Assembly (NCBI GenBank): GCA_027452165.1
Contig: DAIDGX010000004.1
Location: forward strand, 171,398 to 235,397
Length of the DNA stretch: 64,000 nt
DNA from: Vulcanimicrobiota bacterium
Lineage (GTDB): Bacteria; Vulcanimicrobiota; Vulcanimicrobiia; Vulcanimicrobiales; Vulcanimicrobiaceae
Direction: 5' to 3'
The notes beneath the pieces were generated by a model, which was not told where the DNA came from, did no database searches, and saw nothing but the letters and a program-made list of their open reading frames with translations. Positions within the stretch are counted from its first letter, which is position 1; the number at the start of each line of letters is the position of its first letter. Positions 8,866 to 18,343 of this stretch are shown piece by piece. The position numbers and the translations under genes were made by a program.

Positions 8866-9615
8866 ATGCCGAGAACGGTGATTGCCGGCAACTGGAAGAT
8901 GCACAAAACATCGGCCGAGACGCGCACCTTCATCGAGACCTTTCTTCCACTCGTCGCGCACGTACCGCGCGACGTGGATATCGTGATCGCGCCGCCGTTT
9001 ACGGCCCTAGCCGCCGCGCACGGTGCATTGCGCCAGCCGGCTCGCGTGCGGCTCGGCGCGCAGAACGTGCATTGGGAGCCTCAAGGCGCATACACCGGCG
9101 AGATCAGCATTGCGATGCTTCTCGAGCATGGCGTCGATCACGTGATCGTCGGGCATTCCGAACGGCGCACGTTCAATAACGAAGTCGATGCGACGGTCAA
9201 CCTAAAAGTGCGCGCGCTTTTAGCCCACGGTCTGACGCCGATCGTCGCCGTGGGCGAGACGCTTGACGAACGTGAGGCCGGCATCACCGACGAGCGAGTG
9301 ATCGCGCAGACGCGCGCCGCGCTTGCTGGGCTAGAGAGCGAAACGCTGCGACGCGTCGTCCTTGCATACGAACCAATTTGGGCGATCGGTACCGGACGCA
9401 ATTGCGATCCGCTAGAGGCTGGGCGCGTGATGGGGGCGATACGCGGATGCATCGACGCGCTGCGCGACGTTCCGATCCTGTACGGCGGAAGCATGAAGGC
9501 CGATAATGTTGCCGCCTATATGGCGCAACCACACATCAACGGCGGACTGGTCGGTGGCGCGTCGCTCGACGCTTCGACCTTCGCCGCGCTCGTAAGGAAC
9601 GCAACGACACGATGA
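8866..9615 (+). CDS. tpiA: Triosephosphate isomerase
   Basis: The 249-residue TIM barrel interconverts dihydroxyacetone phosphate and glyceraldehyde-3-phosphate. Visible motifs are GNWKMHKT (substrate-binding Asn and Lys), VIVGHSERR with the catalytic His, AYEPIWAIGTG with the catalytic Glu, and the phosphate-binding ILYGGSMKADN...GGLVGGASLD. The ATG follows GAGGAG at an ideal distance. The stop overlaps the gpmI start (ATGA), pointing to coupled translation in a pgk-tpiA-gpmI-pnp operon. Confidence 0.97.
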   Translation: MPRTVIAGNWKMHKTSAETRTFIETFLPLVAHVPRDVDIVIAPPFTALAAAHGALRQPARVRLGAQNVHWEPQGAYTGEISIAMLLEHGVDHVIVGHSERRTFNNEVDATVNLKVRALLAHGLTPIVAVGETLDEREAGITDERVIAQTRAALAGLESETLRRVVLAYEPIWAIGTGRNCDPLEAGRVMGAIRGCIDALRDVPILYGGSMKADNVAAYMAQPHINGGLVGGASLDASTFAALVRNATTR

Positions 9616-11153
9616 TCAAGCCCGTCGTTCTAGCCGTGCTCGATGGATGGGGATGCAGCCCCTCGACCCACGGCAATGCCATCGCAGCCGCGAGGCTTCC
9701 CCACTGGCATGCGTTCTTCGAACGCTACCCATGGACGACGCTCGAAGCATCGGGCGAGTTCGTGGGCCTTCCCAAAGGCATCATGGGCAACAGCGAGGTG
9801 GGGCACATGAACCTCGGGAGCGGACGCGTCGTTCCGCAAGGCGTGGTGGTGATCGACAACGACATCGCCTCGGGCGATTTCCCGCACAACGAGACGCTCG
9901 CACGTGCTCTTCGACACGTTGAAGCACACACGGGGGGGACCCTACACCTTTTGGGGTTACTCTCGGACGGGCAGGTGCATAGCTCGATCGTGCACCTCTT
10001 TGCGCTGATCGACGTGGCCGTTGCGGCAAACGTGCCGTTTGCCGTGCATGCGTTTCTCGACGGCCGCGATACGCCGCCGCGCTCGGCGCAGACGTATGTG
10101 GAGCAACTCGAGGAAAAGCTTGCCGCGGTTGGACGTAGCGGCGCGATCGCGTCGGTGACCGGACGTTTTTACGCGATGGATCGCGACAAACGCTGGGAAC
10201 GTACGGGTGCCGCTTACGACGCCCTCTCACGTGGTGCCGCACCCTTTCACGCAACGACCGCGCGCGAAGCGATCGATGCGGCGTACGCGCGTGGCGAAAG
10301 CGACGAGTTCGTGCAAGCAACGATCCTCGGCGAGACCCGTAACGTACGCGACGGCGACGCATGCATCTTCTTCAACTTCCGTCCCGATCGCGCGCGCCAA
10401 CTGACGCTTGCCTTCAACGGCGATGCATCGGTACCGTTTGCCACGCGCGCCTACACATCGCTGCTCTTTGCGACGATGACGACGTACGACGAGAGCTATC
10501 CGAATCCGGTGCTCTTCGGACCGCGACCGCAATACGATACGTTCGGCGAAGTTATCTCGCGCGCACACCTCACGCAGTTGCGCCTTGCGGAGACCGAAAA
10601 GTACGCGCACGTCACGTACTTTTTCAATGGCGGGCGCGAAGAGGTGTTTGCCGGCGAGGATCGTGAGTTGATCGCCTCGGACCGCAGCGTCGCCACGTAC
10701 GACCTCGCGCCCGCGATGCGCGCAAACGAGATTACCGACGCCGCCGTGGCCGACCTTACGGCGCGTAAGCACGACGTCATCATCATGAACTATGCAAACG
10801 CCGATATGGTCGGGCACACCGGGCAGTGGGAGCCGACGATCGCGTCGGTCGAGGTGCTCGATCGGTGCCTGCAGCGTCTCGCGCAAGCGGTGCTCGATGC
10901 GGGTGGGCTGCTCGCGATCACTGCCGACCACGGAAACGCGGAAGAGAAACTCGATGCCGCCGGCAACCCGCTTACCGCCCACACAACCAACCCGGTGCCC
11001 TTTATCCTCATCGGAAACGACCTTCATGGATCGTTCGAACCGGGTGGAAAGCTCGGCGACGTCGCGCCCACGCTGCTCGCGCTGATGGGGCTCCCGACGC
11101 CGCGGGCCATGACGGGGAAGAACCTCTTCGTACCCGAACCCATTTCGGCATGA
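9612..11153 (+). CDS. gpmI: 2,3-bisphosphoglycerate-independent phosphoglycerate mutase
   Basis: The 513-residue, Mn2+-dependent iPGM interconverts 3- and 2-phosphoglycerate. The metal-binding VLDGWG at the start, the phosphoserine motif MGNSEVGHMNLGSGR (nucleophile Ser61), the FLDGRDTPP motif, and the C-terminal ITADHGNAE and HTTNPVPF motifs of the alkaline-phosphatase fold are all present. Length is typical. It overlaps tpiA upstream and the purine nucleoside phosphorylase gene downstream by four bases each. No enolase gene follows within the window. Confidence 0.97.
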   Translation: MIKPVVLAVLDGWGCSPSTHGNAIAAARLPHWHAFFERYPWTTLEASGEFVGLPKGIMGNSEVGHMNLGSGRVVPQGVVVIDNDIASGDFPHNETLARALRHVEAHTGGTLHLLGLLSDGQVHSSIVHLFALIDVAVAANVPFAVHAFLDGRDTPPRSAQTYVEQLEEKLAAVGRSGAIASVTGRFYAMDRDKRWERTGAAYDALSRGAAPFHATTAREAIDAAYARGESDEFVQATILGETRNVRDGDACIFFNFRPDRARQLTLAFNGDASVPFATRAYTSLLFATMTTYDESYPNPVLFGPRPQYDTFGEVISRAHLTQLRLAETEKYAHVTYFFNGGREEVFAGEDRELIASDRSVATYDLAPAMRANEITDAAVADLTARKHDVIIMNYANADMVGHTGQWEPTIASVEVLDRCLQRLAQAVLDAGGLLAITADHGNAEEKLDAAGNPLTAHTTNPVPFILIGNDLHGSFEPGGKLGDVAPTLLALMGLPTPRAMTGKNLFVPEPISA

Positions 11154-11962
11154 TCGATCGCCGCTCGCCGAACGACAAGCTGCTCACCCACGACGCCTCG
11201 CGCCTCGAAGAGGCTGCCGGTGGCCCGATCGATCTCGCGATCGTGCTTGGGAGCGGCTTGAGCTCAGCGCTGCGCGATCGCTTCGCATACGTCTCGATTC
11301 CGTACGATACGCTGCTCGGCATGCCGGTCGCGTCGCTGCGCGGCCACGCAGGCGAGGCACTCGTTGGCACGTGGAACGGCAAGCGCATCGCCGTCTTCGC
11401 GGGGCGGGTGCACCTCTATCAAGGTTTCTCGCCGCTACAGGTGACGGTGAACGTGCGCCTTGCCCACACCGCCGGCGCCAAGATGGTGATCCTCACGAAT
11501 GCGGCCGGCGGACTCCGCGCAGGTCTGGAGCCGGGCGATCTGATGCTGATTTCGGATCACCTCAACCTCACCGGACGCAACCCGCTCGTCGGATACCCGC
11601 ACGAGAATCCGTTTGTCGATATGCTTGATGCGTATTCGCCGCGTCTGCGAGCGATTGCCAAGACCGTTGCGACGCCTGAAATGCGTCTAACGGAGGGCGT
11701 CTATGCGGGCCTCCTCGGTCCCACCTACGAGACCGCTGCCGAAGCACACTACCTGCGCACCATCGGCGCCGATGCGGTGGGCATGTCCACGGTTCTCGAA
11801 GCCACCTTCGCGCGGTTCCTCGGGATGGGCATACTCGGCGTGAGCATGATTACGAATATCGTTGGCAAGCCGGACACCTCGCACGCCGACGTCACGGCGC
11901 AGGGCGCGGCAAGCGGACCACGCCTAGCCGATCTCATTGGCTCAGTGCTCCACAAGCTTTAA
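11150..11962 (+). CDS. Purine nucleoside phosphorylase (PNP class, trimeric type)
   Basis: ATG 11150 overlaps the gpmI stop; the product has 270 residues. It carries the [13 protein letters not shown] phosphate-binding loop, the [12 protein letters not shown] and AGRVHLYQG stretches, the base-binding [17 protein letters not shown], and [26 protein letters not shown], all characteristic of the PunA/XapA-type purine nucleoside phosphorylases. The enzyme cleaves purine (deoxy)ribonucleosides with phosphate to base and (deoxy)ribose-1-phosphate. Being in a glycolysis/phosphoketolase operon suggests that pentose phosphates from nucleosides are fed into the neighbouring phosphoketolase route. Distinction from MTA phosphorylase rests on overall similarity and was not tested. 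Confidence 0.92.
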   Translation: MIDRRSPNDKLLTHDASRLEEAAGGPIDLAIVLGSGLSSALRDRFAYVSIPYDTLLGMPVASLRGHAGEALVGTWNGKRIAVFAGRVHLYQGFSPLQVTVNVRLAHTAGAKMVILTNAAGGLRAGLEPGDLMLISDHLNLTGRNPLVGYPHENPFVDMLDAYSPRLRAIAKTVATPEMRLTEGVYAGLLGPTYETAAEAHYLRTIGADAVGMSTVLEATFARFLGMGILGVSMITNIVGKPDTSHADVTAQGAASGPRLADLIGSVLHKL

Positions 11963-11990
11963 AGCGCGCGTAATGCGGTACCATCGCAGT

Positions 11991-14354
11991 ATGAATGCGA
12001 TGGAGCTGCGCGCACTCGACGGATACTGGCGCGCCACAAATTATCTTTCCGTCGGACAAATCTATCTCTGCGCGAACCCGCTGCTGCGCGAAACGCTACG
12101 ACCCGCGCACATCAAGCCGCGTCTGCTCGGGCATTGGGGCACGACCCCGGGGCTCAACTTCGTCTGGGCACATCTGAACCGCGCGATTCAACGCCACGAT
12201 CTCAATGCGCTCTTCATCGCCGGACCGGGCCATGGCGGACCGGCGGTCCTTGCAAACGCATACCTCGAAGGCACGTATAGCGAACGCTATCCGCACATCG
12301 GCATGGATATTGCCGGCATGGCACGTTTTTTCAAACAGTTCTCATTTCCCGGCGGCGTGCCGAGCCATGCCTCGCCGCAATCACCGGGCTCGATGCACGA
12401 AGGCGGCGAACTCGGCTATTCGCTCGCGCATGCATTCGGTGCCGCGTTCGACAATCCCGATCTGCTGGCGTGTTGCGTCGTCGGTGACGGCGAGGCCGAA
12501 ACCGGGGCGCTTGCAACGAGTTGGCACGGCAATAAATTTCTGAACCCCGCGCGCGACGGCGCGGTACTTCCCGTGCTTCATCTCAACGGCTACAAGATCG
12601 CAGGCCCGACGGTCCTCGCGCGCATCCCCAACGACGAATTGCTCGCGCTCTTCACGGGATACGGCTACGAACCAATCGTCGTGAGCGGCGACGATCCTGC
12701 TACCATGCACGCGCTCATGGCGGACGCGCTGGAGCGTTGCGTCACCCGCATCGCGTCGATTCAACATGACGCGCGCGCCCACGGCTTCCGCGTACGCCCA
12801 CGCTGGCCGATGCTCATCCTGCGAACGCCAAAGGGTTGGACCGGACCGAAATTCGTTGACGGCGTGGCGGTGGAAGGTACGTTCCGTGCACATCAGGTGC
12901 CGCTGGGCGAAGTGCGCGAAAACCCCGAGCATTTGGCGGAATTAGAGGCGTGGATGCGTTCGTACCGTCCGGAAGAACTCTTCGACGAAAGCGGCCGGAT
13001 TCACGACGAATGGCTTCGTTTTGTTCCCGCCGGAACCCATCGCATGAGCGCGAATCCGCACGCCAACGGGGGCGAGTTACTGCGCGATCTCGTGCTGGCG
13101 GACTTTTCCGCATACGCGGTGGAGGTTCCGACGCCCGGCGGCGTGCGTGCGGAGGGAACGCGCCCGCTCGGCGCCCTGCTACGAGACGCGCTACAGGCAA
13201 ATCCGACGAACTTTCGTGTGCTCGCCCCGGATGAGACCAACTCAAATCGCTTGAACGCCGTCTTCGAGGTGACGTCACGCACGTCCACGGCGATCGTCGA
13301 ACCCTATGACGATCACGTCGCTCCGGACGGGCGCGTGATGGAGATACTCAGCGAACACGTTTGCCAGGGATGGCTTGAAGGCTACCTGCTGACGGGCCGT
13401 CATGGCCTATTCTCGTGTTATGAAGCCTTTGTCCACATCGTCGACTCGATGTTCAATCAGCATGCCAAATGGCTCAAGGTGTCGCGTGAGATCCCGTGGC
13501 GGCGCCCCATTGCATCGCTCAACTATCTGCTCACCTCGCACGTGTGGCGTCAAGATCACAACGGATTCAGCCATCAAGATCCGGGGTTCATCGATCACGT
13601 CGCGAACAAGAAGTCCGACGTCGTACGCGTTTATCTTCCGCCCGACGCCAACACGCTGCTTTGCGTGACCGATCATTGTTTACGCAGCCGCAATTACGTC
13701 AACGTGATCGTCGCCGGCAAGCAGCCCGAGTGGCAGTGGCTCGACATAGAATCGGCTCGCATGCACTGCGCGCAGGGCCTCGGCATCTGGGAATGGGCAA
13801 GCAACGACGGCGACCGAACGCCCGATTTGATCATGGCCTGCGCCGGCGACGTGCCTACCCTCGAGACACTTGCCGCGGTCGATCTTCTTCGCGCGCGCCT
13901 TCCCGAAATCGCGCTGCGCGTGGTCAACGTGGTCGATCTGATGGCCTTACAAACGCGCGCGGAGCACCCGCACGGACTCGACGACGCGCGCTACGACGCG
14001 ATCTTCCCACCCGGAGTCCCCGTCATCTTCGCCTTCCATGGATACCCGGTGCTCGTACACCGCCTTACCTACAAGCGTCACAACCACGACGATCTCCACG
14101 TGCACGGCTACCGCGAAGAGGGTTCGACCACGACGCCCTTCGACATGACGGTGCGCAATAGGCTCTCGCGCTTCCACCTGGCGCTCGATGCGCTCTCGCG
14201 GGTCGATCGCGTGCAGGGGCGCGCGGGTGCGTTACGTCAGTGGATCGACGACCGCCTCGCCGAACACGAACTCTACATCACCGAGCACGGCGAAGACATG
14301 CCGATGATTCGCGATTGGCAATGGAGCGGCGCGCGATGCGAATCCTCACCGTAA
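11991..14354 (+). CDS. xfp: Xylulose-5-phosphate/fructose-6-phosphate phosphoketolase
   Basis: The 787-residue thiamine-diphosphate enzyme splits xylulose-5-P (or fructose-6-P) with phosphate into acetyl-phosphate and an aldose phosphate. Characteristic motifs are [17 protein letters not shown], the PGHGGPA loop, [17 protein letters not shown], the TPP-binding VGDGEAETG...WHGNKFLNP, and later [24 protein letters not shown] and [18 protein letters not shown] 11991 is chosen because the conserved region starts about ten residues later; ATG 12000 in the same frame is possible. The acetate kinase gene overlaps the 3' end, so acetyl-phosphate made here can be turned directly into acetate and ATP. 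Confidence 0.97.
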   Translation: MNAMELRALDGYWRATNYLSVGQIYLCANPLLRETLRPAHIKPRLLGHWGTTPGLNFVWAHLNRAIQRHDLNALFIAGPGHGGPAVLANAYLEGTYSERYPHIGMDIAGMARFFKQFSFPGGVPSHASPQSPGSMHEGGELGYSLAHAFGAAFDNPDLLACCVVGDGEAETGALATSWHGNKFLNPARDGAVLPVLHLNGYKIAGPTVLARIPNDELLALFTGYGYEPIVVSGDDPATMHALMADALERCVTRIASIQHDARAHGFRVRPRWPMLILRTPKGWTGPKFVDGVAVEGTFRAHQVPLGEVRENPEHLAELEAWMRSYRPEELFDESGRIHDEWLRFVPAGTHRMSANPHANGGELLRDLVLADFSAYAVEVPTPGGVRAEGTRPLGALLRDALQANPTNFRVLAPDETNSNRLNAVFEVTSRTSTAIVEPYDDHVAPDGRVMEILSEHVCQGWLEGYLLTGRHGLFSCYEAFVHIVDSMFNQHAKWLKVSREIPWRRPIASLNYLLTSHVWRQDHNGFSHQDPGFIDHVANKKSDVVRVYLPPDANTLLCVTDHCLRSRNYVNVIVAGKQPEWQWLDIESARMHCAQGLGIWEWASNDGDRTPDLIMACAGDVPTLETLAAVDLLRARLPEIALRVVNVVDLMALQTRAEHPHGLDDARYDAIFPPGVPVIFAFHGYPVLVHRLTYKRHNHDDLHVHGYREEGSTTTPFDMTVRNRLSRFHLALDALSRVDRVQGRAGALRQWIDDRLAEHELYITEHGEDMPMIRDWQWSGARCESSP

Positions 14355-15442
14355 ACGCGGGTTCTTCCTCGCTCAAATACGCGATCTACGAATGCGACGC
14401 GAAGGGCGAACGGCAGCTCCTGAGCGAGAACGTGGCCGCCGAGGGGCGGGCGGCGGCAGCCGGAATGATCGGCGCAATCGTGGCGGGGGTCGTGCGCGAA
14501 CATGGGGTCACCGCCGTTGCGCATCGTATCGTCTTTGGCGGCCCGCGATATGTACGCACCGTGCGCGCGACGCCGCAGGTGTTACGCGACCTGCGCGCGC
14601 TCGCACCGTACGATCCGCTTCACCTTCCAGCCGAACTCGACGCCGTGGACGCACTCGCCGCATCGGCACCGGATCTCGCTCAAACGCTCTCCTTCGACAC
14701 CGCGTTTCATCGCACGCTGCCGTCGGTGGCGCGCCTGCTTCCCGTCCCAGCCGGCACCGATCCCATCGTACAGCGCTACGGATTTCACGGGCTTTCGTAC
14801 GAGTACGTGGCCTGGGCGCTCGGCGCACGCGCGCGCGGACGCACGATCGTCGCCCACCTCGGGAGCGGCGCGAGCATGACCGCGTTACGCGACGGCGCGT
14901 CCATCGAGACGACGATGGGATTCACCCCACTCGGCGGGCTCGTGATGGCTACGCGCCCCGGCGACCTCGATCCGGGCGTCGTGCTGCACTTGCTCGGTGC
15001 GCGCGGCAACGACGCGGCACGACTGGAACATGACCTCTACTACGAATCGGGCCTGCGGGGCCTCTCGGGGGTGAGCGGCGACATGCGCACCCTGTGTTCG
15101 ACGATGGAGCATGACGTGGGAGCGGCGCGCGCCGTCGGCCTCTTCTGCTTCGTCGCGCGCAAGCAGGTGGGAGCACTCGCGGCCGCACTCGGCGGCATCG
15201 ACCGGCTCGTCTTCACCGGCGGCATCGGCGAGCATGCCGCGGCGGTGCGCTCGCTTATCTGCCTTGGGCTCGAGCATCTGGGTATCGAGCTCGACCCTGC
15301 TGCGAATGACGCTGACGCCGAGACGATCTCCACGCCGGGGGCCCGCACGCGCGTGCTCGTGATCCCCACGAACGAGGAGCTCGTCCTTGCCCGGCATGCA
15401 TACGCGTTGCTCTCATCGGATTCTCACGCGCTGCCGGGTTGA
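14336..15442 (+). CDS. ackA: Acetate kinase
   Basis: The 368-residue kinase of the ASKHA fold makes ATP and acetate from acetyl-phosphate. It has the N-terminal [17 protein letters not shown], the catalytic-region DTAFHRTLP, the [12 protein letters not shown] stretch, the [15 protein letters not shown] adenosine loop, the [21 protein letters not shown] signature and [13 protein letters not shown]. It is somewhat shorter than the usual ~400 residues, with the losses spread over surface regions. It overlaps the phosphoketolase gene by 19 bases. No phosphotransacetylase is seen nearby, consistent with acetyl-phosphate being supplied by phosphoketolase. Confidence 0.96.
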   Translation: MRILTVNAGSSSLKYAIYECDAKGERQLLSENVAAEGRAAAAGMIGAIVAGVVREHGVTAVAHRIVFGGPRYVRTVRATPQVLRDLRALAPYDPLHLPAELDAVDALAASAPDLAQTLSFDTAFHRTLPSVARLLPVPAGTDPIVQRYGFHGLSYEYVAWALGARARGRTIVAHLGSGASMTALRDGASIETTMGFTPLGGLVMATRPGDLDPGVVLHLLGARGNDAARLEHDLYYESGLRGLSGVSGDMRTLCSTMEHDVGAARAVGLFCFVARKQVGALAAALGGIDRLVFTGGIGEHAAAVRSLICLGLEHLGIELDPAANDADAETISTPGARTRVLVIPTNEELVLARHAYALLSSDSHALPG

Positions 15443-15488
15443 TTCTCAGGAGTTTGCGGGATACTCACCATCACGGAGGTGACCCACG

Positions 15489-15605
15489 ATGCTCAGACGC
15501 CTGCTAGCCCGGACCGACGAAGCCCTGCTCGCACACGCGCTCGCGTACGTCGTGCTGATCGGCACCGTCGGTATCGTCGCGACGATTCTTTCGCGGTATT
15601 TTTAG
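15489..15605 (+). CDS. 38-residue membrane peptide with strong ribosome-binding site
   Basis: A short frame of 38 residues begins with ATG 15489, six bases after a near-perfect Shine-Dalgarno sequence, GGAGGTGA (15475-15482). The peptide has a basic start (MLRRLLARTDE) and one hydrophobic segment (ALAYVVLIGTVGIVATIL) ending in SRYF. It sits 46 bases after ackA and ends with a four-base overlap against the opposite-strand glycosyltransferase gene. The layout faintly recalls Flp-type prepilins but lacks the usual glycine before the hydrophobic segment. The family is unknown. The ribosome-binding site is the main reason to call it coding. Confidence 0.55.
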   Translation: MLRRLLARTDEALLAHALAYVVLIGTVGIVATILSRYF

Positions 15606-17095
15606 ACCCAGCTTGGGAGCCACATGCGAGCCATCCACGCCGCGCGTGAGATCTCAAGGCCGGCGAGGATCGGATAGAAATACGCAAACGCGAGCACTTC
15701 GATGGCGCAGTAGCCCCAGACGAGTGTGAGCGCAAGCGCTCGCCGATCCTCGCCCAGATAGCTCATCACTCGCTGCGCCGCAACCGCGGTACATACTGCG
15801 ATCAGCGGGATATCGACGTAAAAGTGGTACGCAAACGCGATGCGTGGCGAGAACATCCACGGCAGCCACTGCAGCAGATAGGCGACGATGACGACCGCGT
15901 ACGCACGGTTGCGTTCCTGCCATGCGAGCCATCCAACAAAGGGAACCGTGATCAGTCCGGGCCAGAGCAAAAGCGGGTTTGGCAACGTGTAGATGACCGC
16001 GACCGCATTGGCGGCGGAGTAGTTCGTGTAGTACAGGATCGGCCGTAAATCGAGCGGCCATTGCCACCACACCGACGAGTACGGATGCGTCGCTCTCAAG
16101 TCCCAATGGTAGAGAAACGCATTAACCTGCATCTGCACCACATCGCTGACGGTGTACGGTCGCGGTGCAAGATTTGGAAGATCGCGCAGCCCGATGAAGT
16201 GCGGGATGTAGGCAAGCGCGTAGACAATACCGATGGCCGCGACGATCAACGCCACGAACGTATCGAGCGGAATGGGGCTGCGTTCGCCGCGTCGCCAAGC
16301 GCGGATCGCGACATAGCTCGCGACGACCGCCGCGACACCGTACGTCATGATGCCGTACCATTTCGTCGTGACCAAGAGCGCGGCGCACGTGGCGAAGGCC
16401 ACGAGCCAGCCCGCTCCCGCCGGACGAGCGCGCCAAAATCGGTACAGGGTGAAGACGACCGCGGCGCCGATGATCGCGACGACGATACGCGCGGGCAACG
16501 TTTCGTGTGCAAACCGTATCGCGACGAAGGCACTGCCGATCGCAATCGCGGCAATCGCTTCGAGGCCTCGCCGGAGTGGTGAATCCTCAGCCGTCGCCAC
16601 GCGTAACGCCGCGCTCGAGATAGCGTCCCAGTAACGCAGCAGCGCATAGACCGTGGCGAGCGAGAAACAGACGACGAAGCTCTCCGGCGTCGCGATGCGC
16701 GACTGCACGAAATGCATCCCGTCGCAGCCGAAGAGCACCGCGGCATAAGCTGCGAAGATCGTCGAGCGGGTCACGCGCCGGGCGAGCGCATAGGCAAGCA
16801 TCACGGCGACCGCACCCGCGACCACATCGAGGAAGCGCCAGCCGTAGGCATTGTCGCCGCGCGGCAACCCGCCGAACATGATCGTCGAGAGCGTGATCAG
16901 CAGCTTCGAGATCGGCGGGTGCGTGTTCTCGTAGATGTAGCGACGCTGCAGATACTCCTCGGCAGCGCGCGCAAAATACACCTCGTCGAAGATTTTCTCG
17001 TTCGGCAACCAGTAACGGAAGGCGAGTAGTGCGAACGAGGCAAGCCCAAGCACGAGCGCGGTCGCCGCGTCGCGATAGCGTTTGATCAAGGTCAT
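15602..17095 (-). CDS. PMT-family (GT39-like) dolichyl-phosphate-mannose-protein mannosyltransferase
   Basis: The 497-residue polytopic protein begins at ATG 17095. The first extracytoplasmic loop carries the acidic motif FDEVYFARAAEEYLQ followed by YIYENTHPPISKLLI, the signature of protein O-mannosyltransferases. About ten hydrophobic segments follow, and there is an HWDLRATHPYSSVWWQWPLDLRPI stretch typical of the second conserved region. Such enzymes transfer mannose from a polyprenyl-phosphate carrier to exported proteins, or sugars to lipids. It ends convergently against the small membrane peptide gene and lies just downstream of the flagellar/sigma cluster on the same strand. Acceptor unknown. 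Confidence 0.88.
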   Translation of the reverse strand: MTLIKRYRDAATALVLGLASFALLAFRYWLPNEKIFDEVYFARAAEEYLQRRYIYENTHPPISKLLITLSTIMFGGLPRGDNAYGWRFLDVVAGAVAVMLAYALARRVTRSTIFAAYAAVLFGCDGMHFVQSRIATPESFVVCFSLATVYALLRYWDAISSAALRVATAEDSPLRRGLEAIAAIAIGSAFVAIRFAHETLPARIVVAIIGAAVVFTLYRFWRARPAGAGWLVAFATCAALLVTTKWYGIMTYGVAAVVASYVAIRAWRRGERSPIPLDTFVALIVAAIGIVYALAYIPHFIGLRDLPNLAPRPYTVSDVVQMQVNAFLYHWDLRATHPYSSVWWQWPLDLRPILYYTNYSAANAVAVIYTLPNPLLLWPGLITVPFVGWLAWQERNRAYAVVIVAYLLQWLPWMFSPRIAFAYHFYVDIPLIAVCTAVAAQRVMSYLGEDRRALALTLVWGYCAIEVLAFAYFYPILAGLEISRAAWMARMWLPSWV

Positions 17096-17165
17096 CGACG
17101 TCGATGGTTGGTCGCCTTGCCGTTACGGCCCTTTGTGGACGGCGAGCGCTCCGGCTGCTTGGTTT

Positions 17166-17489
17166 TCAAGCCCCGAAACCGCCCTCCGCGCGATAGCAAC
17201 CGCTCGGATCGATCGCAATGCGTGTGCCGCCGATGCTGCTCGAGCGCAGGCGATGATCCCAAAACGTCATGACGCGCATGACGATGGGCCGAAGCCGTTC
17301 GATTAACTCGCGGGCGCGCTGCGAGACAGAGAGCGTGTCCTTCACCCATGGCGGGTGATCGCGAGGGAGCAGCGCGGTATCGAATTCGGCTTCGGGGATT
17401 GCCGCAACGACGGGCTCGCTGCGCCGCAAGCCGAGCAACTCGCCAAGCGTCGCACCGCGGCGCTCATCGCCTTCAATACGCCGTAACAT
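17166..17489 (-). CDS. Hypothetical protein at the end of the flagellar sigma-factor operon
   Basis: ATG at 17489 overlaps the end of the sigma factor gene by 17 bases, giving 107 residues. The sequence contains TLGELLGLRRSEPVVAAIPEAEFD and a helical SVSQRARELIERLRPIVMRVM. No signal peptide or membrane segment is seen and I recognise no family. Because it is translationally coupled to the FliA-type sigma gene, a role in regulating that sigma factor or in flagellar assembly is possible but only inferred. A longer frame up to 17570 exists but would overlap the sigma gene far more. Confidence 0.45.
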   Translation of the reverse strand: MLRRIEGDERRGATLGELLGLRRSEPVVAAIPEAEFDTALLPRDHPPWVKDTLSVSQRARELIERLRPIVMRVMTFWDHRLRSSSIGGTRIAIDPSGCYRAEGGFGA

Positions 17490-18159
17490 CGGCTCGTCTG
17501 CGCAGCCTAGCGATCGCGGCCAAATGCAACTGCGATGCGCGTTGGGCGGAGATATGCATGCGTGCGCCAACCTCGCGTAGCGAACGCTGCGCGAAGTAAT
17601 GCTCGTGAATCACGCGGCGCTGCCGTTCTGGAAGCGTAGCGAGCAGCCGCTGTACAATTTGACGCCCGCTACGCAGCGCGACGATCTCAGCGGGATCATC
17701 GTGCCGCGTATACACCTGCCGTTCGTCCTCGGGAAGCGCGGCGTCGAGCGAGAGCGGGGTATAGCGATGCGCGGCGACGAGGGCGCGGGTGAGCCCGGGA
17801 CATATGCGCTCCATTTCCTGCAACGACGGTACCGCGCCGCGCTCCACCGCCAAGCGATAGCGCTCGTTCTCACCATCACGTACCATGCGGCGCGAACGCT
17901 CCGAGACGGGATCCATGCGCCGGATCCCATTGAGCATCGCCCCGACGATCAGCCGTCCGGCATATTGCTCGAGCGAGGGCCCACGCATCGGATCGAAGTG
18001 ATCCACCGCGCGAATGAGGCCGATACAACCGTCTCCGATGAGGTCGTCGAGCTCCACACCTGCGACGAGCCGGCGTATGCGACGCGCAATCTGCCGTACG
18101 AGCGGAAAGAGTGCGCGAATCGCCGCCTCGCGACCGTTCGAAGGATCAATGGCCGCCAT
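17473..18159 (-). CDS. FliA/WhiG-type RNA polymerase sigma factor
   Basis: The 228-residue protein has sigma-70 region 2 (LVRQIARRIRRLVAGVELDDLIGDGCIGLIRAVDHFDP, about residues 18-55), a region 3 linker with GAMLNGIRRMDPVSERSRRM, and region 4 with the helix-turn-helix LPERQRRVIHEHYFAQRSLREVGARMHISAQRASQLHLAAIARLR. The length and the GIRxxD motif match sigma-28 (FliA). It lies in a leftward run with flgF, flgG and a rod-binding protein, so it probably directs late flagellar genes. ATG 18159 overlaps the upstream rod-binding gene by 14 bases. No FlgM anti-sigma factor is recognisable nearby. Confidence 0.85.
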   Translation of the reverse strand: MAAIDPSNGREAAIRALFPLVRQIARRIRRLVAGVELDDLIGDGCIGLIRAVDHFDPMRGPSLEQYAGRLIVGAMLNGIRRMDPVSERSRRMVRDGENERYRLAVERGAVPSLQEMERICPGLTRALVAAHRYTPLSLDAALPEDERQVYTRHDDPAEIVALRSGRQIVQRLLATLPERQRRVIHEHYFAQRSLREVGARMHISAQRASQLHLAAIARLRRRADVTAY

Positions 18160-18343
18160 GAGAGACCTCGGCCGCTAGTACCGCGGCAAAGCCGTCGCGA
18201 TCGTGTTCGGCGATGCTTCGCGCGATCGTACCGACCCCGTACTCGCCAAGCGCGTCGTTGCCGCGAGCGAGCGGTTGCAGTGCCGATTCGAGCAGCAGCG
18301 CCTCGAACGTGATGCCCACCTGACGGGCCGCCGCGCTATCCAC
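18146..18343 (-). CDS. Small flagellar rod-binding protein (FlgJ N-terminal-like)
   Basis: The 65-residue product contains ARQVGITFEALLLESALQPL, resembling the FEAxFLxxLLKxM motif of rod-binding (FlgJ N-terminal) domains, and ends with a helix (GVGTIARSIAEHDRDGFAAVLA). It has no muramidase domain, as in alphaproteobacterial FlgJ. The only conventional start is GTG 18343, but the frame stays open upstream to about 18403 with plausible residues (ITLPSPPATRV), so the true start may lie further up at a rare codon. It precedes and overlaps the sigma gene and follows a flgG remnant, which fits a flgF-flgG-flgJ-fliA order. Confidence 0.55.
   Translation of the reverse strand: MDSAAARQVGITFEALLLESALQPLARGNDALGEYGVGTIARSIAEHDRDGFAAVLAAEVSHGGH

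Noticed and set aside
7630..8961. A 443-codon minus-strand frame opposite pgk
   Set aside because: It exists only because of the GC bias of pgk; composition is Arg/Val/Asp-skewed and no motif is present.
15489..15605. Calling the 38-residue peptide a Flp-type prepilin
   Set aside because: The usual processing glycine before the hydrophobic segment and any prepilin peptidase or tad genes nearby are missing.
17166..17570. Longer version of the hypothetical gene starting at 17570
   Set aside because: It would overlap the sigma factor region 4 coding by almost 100 bases; ATG 17489 gives a normal short overlap.
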